Shown: positions 62,628 through 64,000 of the stretch, one piece after another
Layout: every line of letters begins with the position of its first letter
Numbering within the stretch: the stretch's first letter is position 1
NCBI RefSeq assembly: GCF_019797765.1
Contig: NZ_CP081862.1
Coordinates: 2,418,001-2,482,000 of the forward strand
Direction of reading: 5' to 3'
Source: Cellulomonas sp. C5510
Lineage (GTDB): Bacteria > Actinomycetota > Actinomycetes > Actinomycetales > Cellulomonadaceae
Length of the DNA stretch: 64,000 bases
The notes under the pieces: model-generated
Seen by the model: the letters and a program-made list of their open reading frames with translations, nothing else
The model's database searches: none
What the model was told of the DNA's origin: nothing
Translations under genes and position numbers: made by a program

Positions 62628-64000
62628 TCAGCGGCCGCGGACCGCCGCGGCCGTCAGCTCGGACGCGAGGCCGGCGTCGACGCGCCCCCGCAGCGCCGTC
62701 CCCAGCTCGGTGTGCTCCTCCACGTCGATCTCCCCCGTCTCGTGCACCCGGTGGACGAGGTCGCCGCGGTCGTACGGGATCACCACGTCGACCGTGACAC
62801 CCGGGCGCGGGAGCTGGTCGGCGATGACGGCCTGGAGCTCGTCGATCCCGTCGCCGGTGTGCGCGGAGACGACGACCGCGCCGTGCTCGCGCGAGCGCAG
62901 GCGGGCGAGCGCCTCCGGCTCGGCGAGGTCGGCCTTGTTGAGCACGATGATCTCGGGCACGTCCATGGCGCCCGGGATGTCCGCGAAGACGTGCCGCACG
63001 GCGGCGATCTGCCCCTCGGGGTCCGGGTGCGACGCGTCGACGACGTGCAGCACCAGGTCGGCGTCCGCGACCTCCTCGAGCGTCGAGCGGAACGCCTCCA
63101 CGAGCTGGTGCGGCAGGTTCCGGACGAAGCCCACCGTGTCCGCCAGCGTGTACACGCGGCCGTCCGAGGCCTGGGCGCGACGCACGGTCGGGTCCAGCGT
63201 GGCGAACAGCGCGTTCTCGACCAGCACGCCGGCGTCGGTCAGCCGGTTCAGCAGCGAGGACTTGCCGGCGTTGGTGTAGCCGGCGATCGCGACCGACGGG
63301 ATCGCGTTCTTGCGGCGCGACGCGCGCTTGGTCGCACGGGCGGGCTCCATGGCGGCGATCTCGCGGCGCAGCTTCGCCATCCGGTTGCGGATGCGGCGGC
63401 GGTCCAGCTCGATCTTCGTCTCACCGGGTCCGCGGGAGCCCATGCCGGCCCCGGCGCCGCCGACCTGGCCGCCTGCCTGCCGGGACATCGACTCGCCCCA
63501 GCCGCGCAGCCGTGGCAGCAGGTACTCGAGCTGCGCGAGCTCGACCTGCGCCTTGCCCTCCCGCGACTTGGCGTGCTGGGCGAAGATGTCGAGGATCAAC
63601 GCCGTCCGGTCGACGACCTTGACCTTGACGACGTCCTCCAGCGCGCGGCGCTGCGAGGGTGCCAGCTCGCCGTCGACGACCACGGTGTCCGCGCCGACCG
63701 CCAGGACGACGCCCGCGAGCTCCGCGGCCTTGCCGGACCCGAGGTACGTGCCGGGGTCGGGGGTGGACCGGCGCTGCAGCAGCCCGTCGAGCACCTGCGA
63801 GCCGGCCGTCTCGGCGAGCGCCGCGAGCTCGCGCAGGGAGATCTCGGCGGTCTCCTGCGTCGTGCCCGGGCCGCCCCAGATCCCGACGAGCACCACGCGC
63901 TCCAGCCGGAGCTGCCGGTACTCGACCTCGGTGACGTCCTGGAGCTCCGTCGAGAGCCCCGCCACCCGGCGGAGCGACGTGCGCTCCTCGAGGTCGAGCT
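62628..64000 (-). CDS. hflX: Ribosome-associated GTPase HflX, 5' end outside window
   Basis: Splits stalled or hibernating ribosomes by family. 457 codons are visible. VTEVEYRQLRLERVVLVGIWGGPGTTQETAEISLRELAALAETAGSQVLDGLLQRRSTPDPGTYLGSGKAAEL, then QLEYLLPRLRGWGESMSRQAGGQVGGAGAGMGSRGPGETKIELDRRRI, the G1 loop IAGYTNAGKSSLLNRL, FATLDPTVRRAQ, DTVGFVRNLPHQLVEAFRSTLEE and NKADL. A GTG at 63965 could start it, but the frame continues as LDLEERTSLRRVAGLSTE to the window edge and actinobacterial HflX is longer, so the start is outside. Confidence 0.95.
   Translation of the reverse strand, partial: LDLEERTSLRRVAGLSTELQDVTEVEYRQLRLERVVLVGIWGGPGTTQETAEISLRELAALAETAGSQVLDGLLQRRSTPDPGTYLGSGKAAELAGVVLAVGADTVVVDGELAPSQRRALEDVVKVKVVDRTALILDIFAQHAKSREGKAQVELAQLEYLLPRLRGWGESMSRQAGGQVGGAGAGMGSRGPGETKIELDRRRIRNRMAKLRREIAAMEPARATKRASRRKNAIPSVAIAGYTNAGKSSLLNRLTDAGVLVENALFATLDPTVRRAQASDGRVYTLADTVGFVRNLPHQLVEAFRSTLEEVADADLVLHVVDASHPDPEGQIAAVRHVFADIPGAMDVPEIIVLNKADLAEPEALARLRSREHGAVVVSAHTGDGIDELQAVIADQLPRPGVTVDVVIPYDRGDLVHRVHETGEIDVEEHTELGTALRGRVDAGLASELTAAAVRGR

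Overview
The window is a very GC-rich actinobacterial chromosome segment. Gene content and order (a his cluster with a PriA-type isomerase, dnaE-rluD-lspA, a complete division and cell wall cluster flanked by sepF, yggT and wag31/divIVA, and lexA facing a LysM division-suppressor gene) point to the order Micrococcales, most likely a Cellulomonas-like bacterium. That placement is inferred from layout and protein style only; there is no rRNA or tRNA in the window. No phage, IS element, integron, CRISPR array or plasmid module was seen. It is mostly core genome.

Layout. 1-7945: histidine genes hisC-hisB-unknown-hisH-priA on the minus strand, and hisD separately, with recQ (plus) and a small lipoprotein gene between them. 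8327-14674: an S4 RNA-binding protein, dnaE, rluD, lspA and a DksA/TraR zinc-finger protein. 14827-33979: the dcw cluster, all on minus, read from right to left as mraZ, rsmH, ftsL, ftsI, murE, murF, mraY, murD, ftsW, murG-murC, ftsQ, ftsZ, pgeF, sepF, yggT, wag31. Most junctions are ATGA or GTGA overlaps. murG and murC form one uninterrupted 1001-codon frame. 34447-38958: a divergent moxR-DUF58-transglutaminase operon. 39085-45298: a DUF3040 protein, an SOS-controlled SAV_6107-dinB operon, a spermidine-synthase-like methyltransferase, a cold shock protein, an MFS transporter and a PAC2 protein. 45647-54260: a HelD-type helicase, serA, an aldo-keto reductase, an acyl-CoA ligase and an S9 peptidase. 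54339-56919: nrdR, the LysM protein and lexA. 57058-64000: a class V aminotransferase facing a LysR regulator, ldh, dinG and hflX (cut by the window end).

Regulation is unusually legible. About a third of the genes have a -10 hexamer (TANNNT or CANNNT) ending 6-8 nt before the start codon, so their mRNAs should be leaderless; this fixes several start codons. LexA boxes of the form TCGAAC-N4-GTTCGA lie before dinB (one perfect) and between lexA and the LysM gene (three near-perfect). Three 10-bp-spaced GTGGAG boxes overlap the mraZ promoter as a probable MraZ operator. Three convergent gene pairs share a repeat element built from short direct copies followed by inverted copies.

The observations most worth a second look are the MurG-MurC fusion, the convergent-spacer repeat family, the leaderless promoter grammar, a possible small RNA or long leader upstream of nrdR, and the SOS and MraZ circuits. 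No wholly new multi-gene system was identified.
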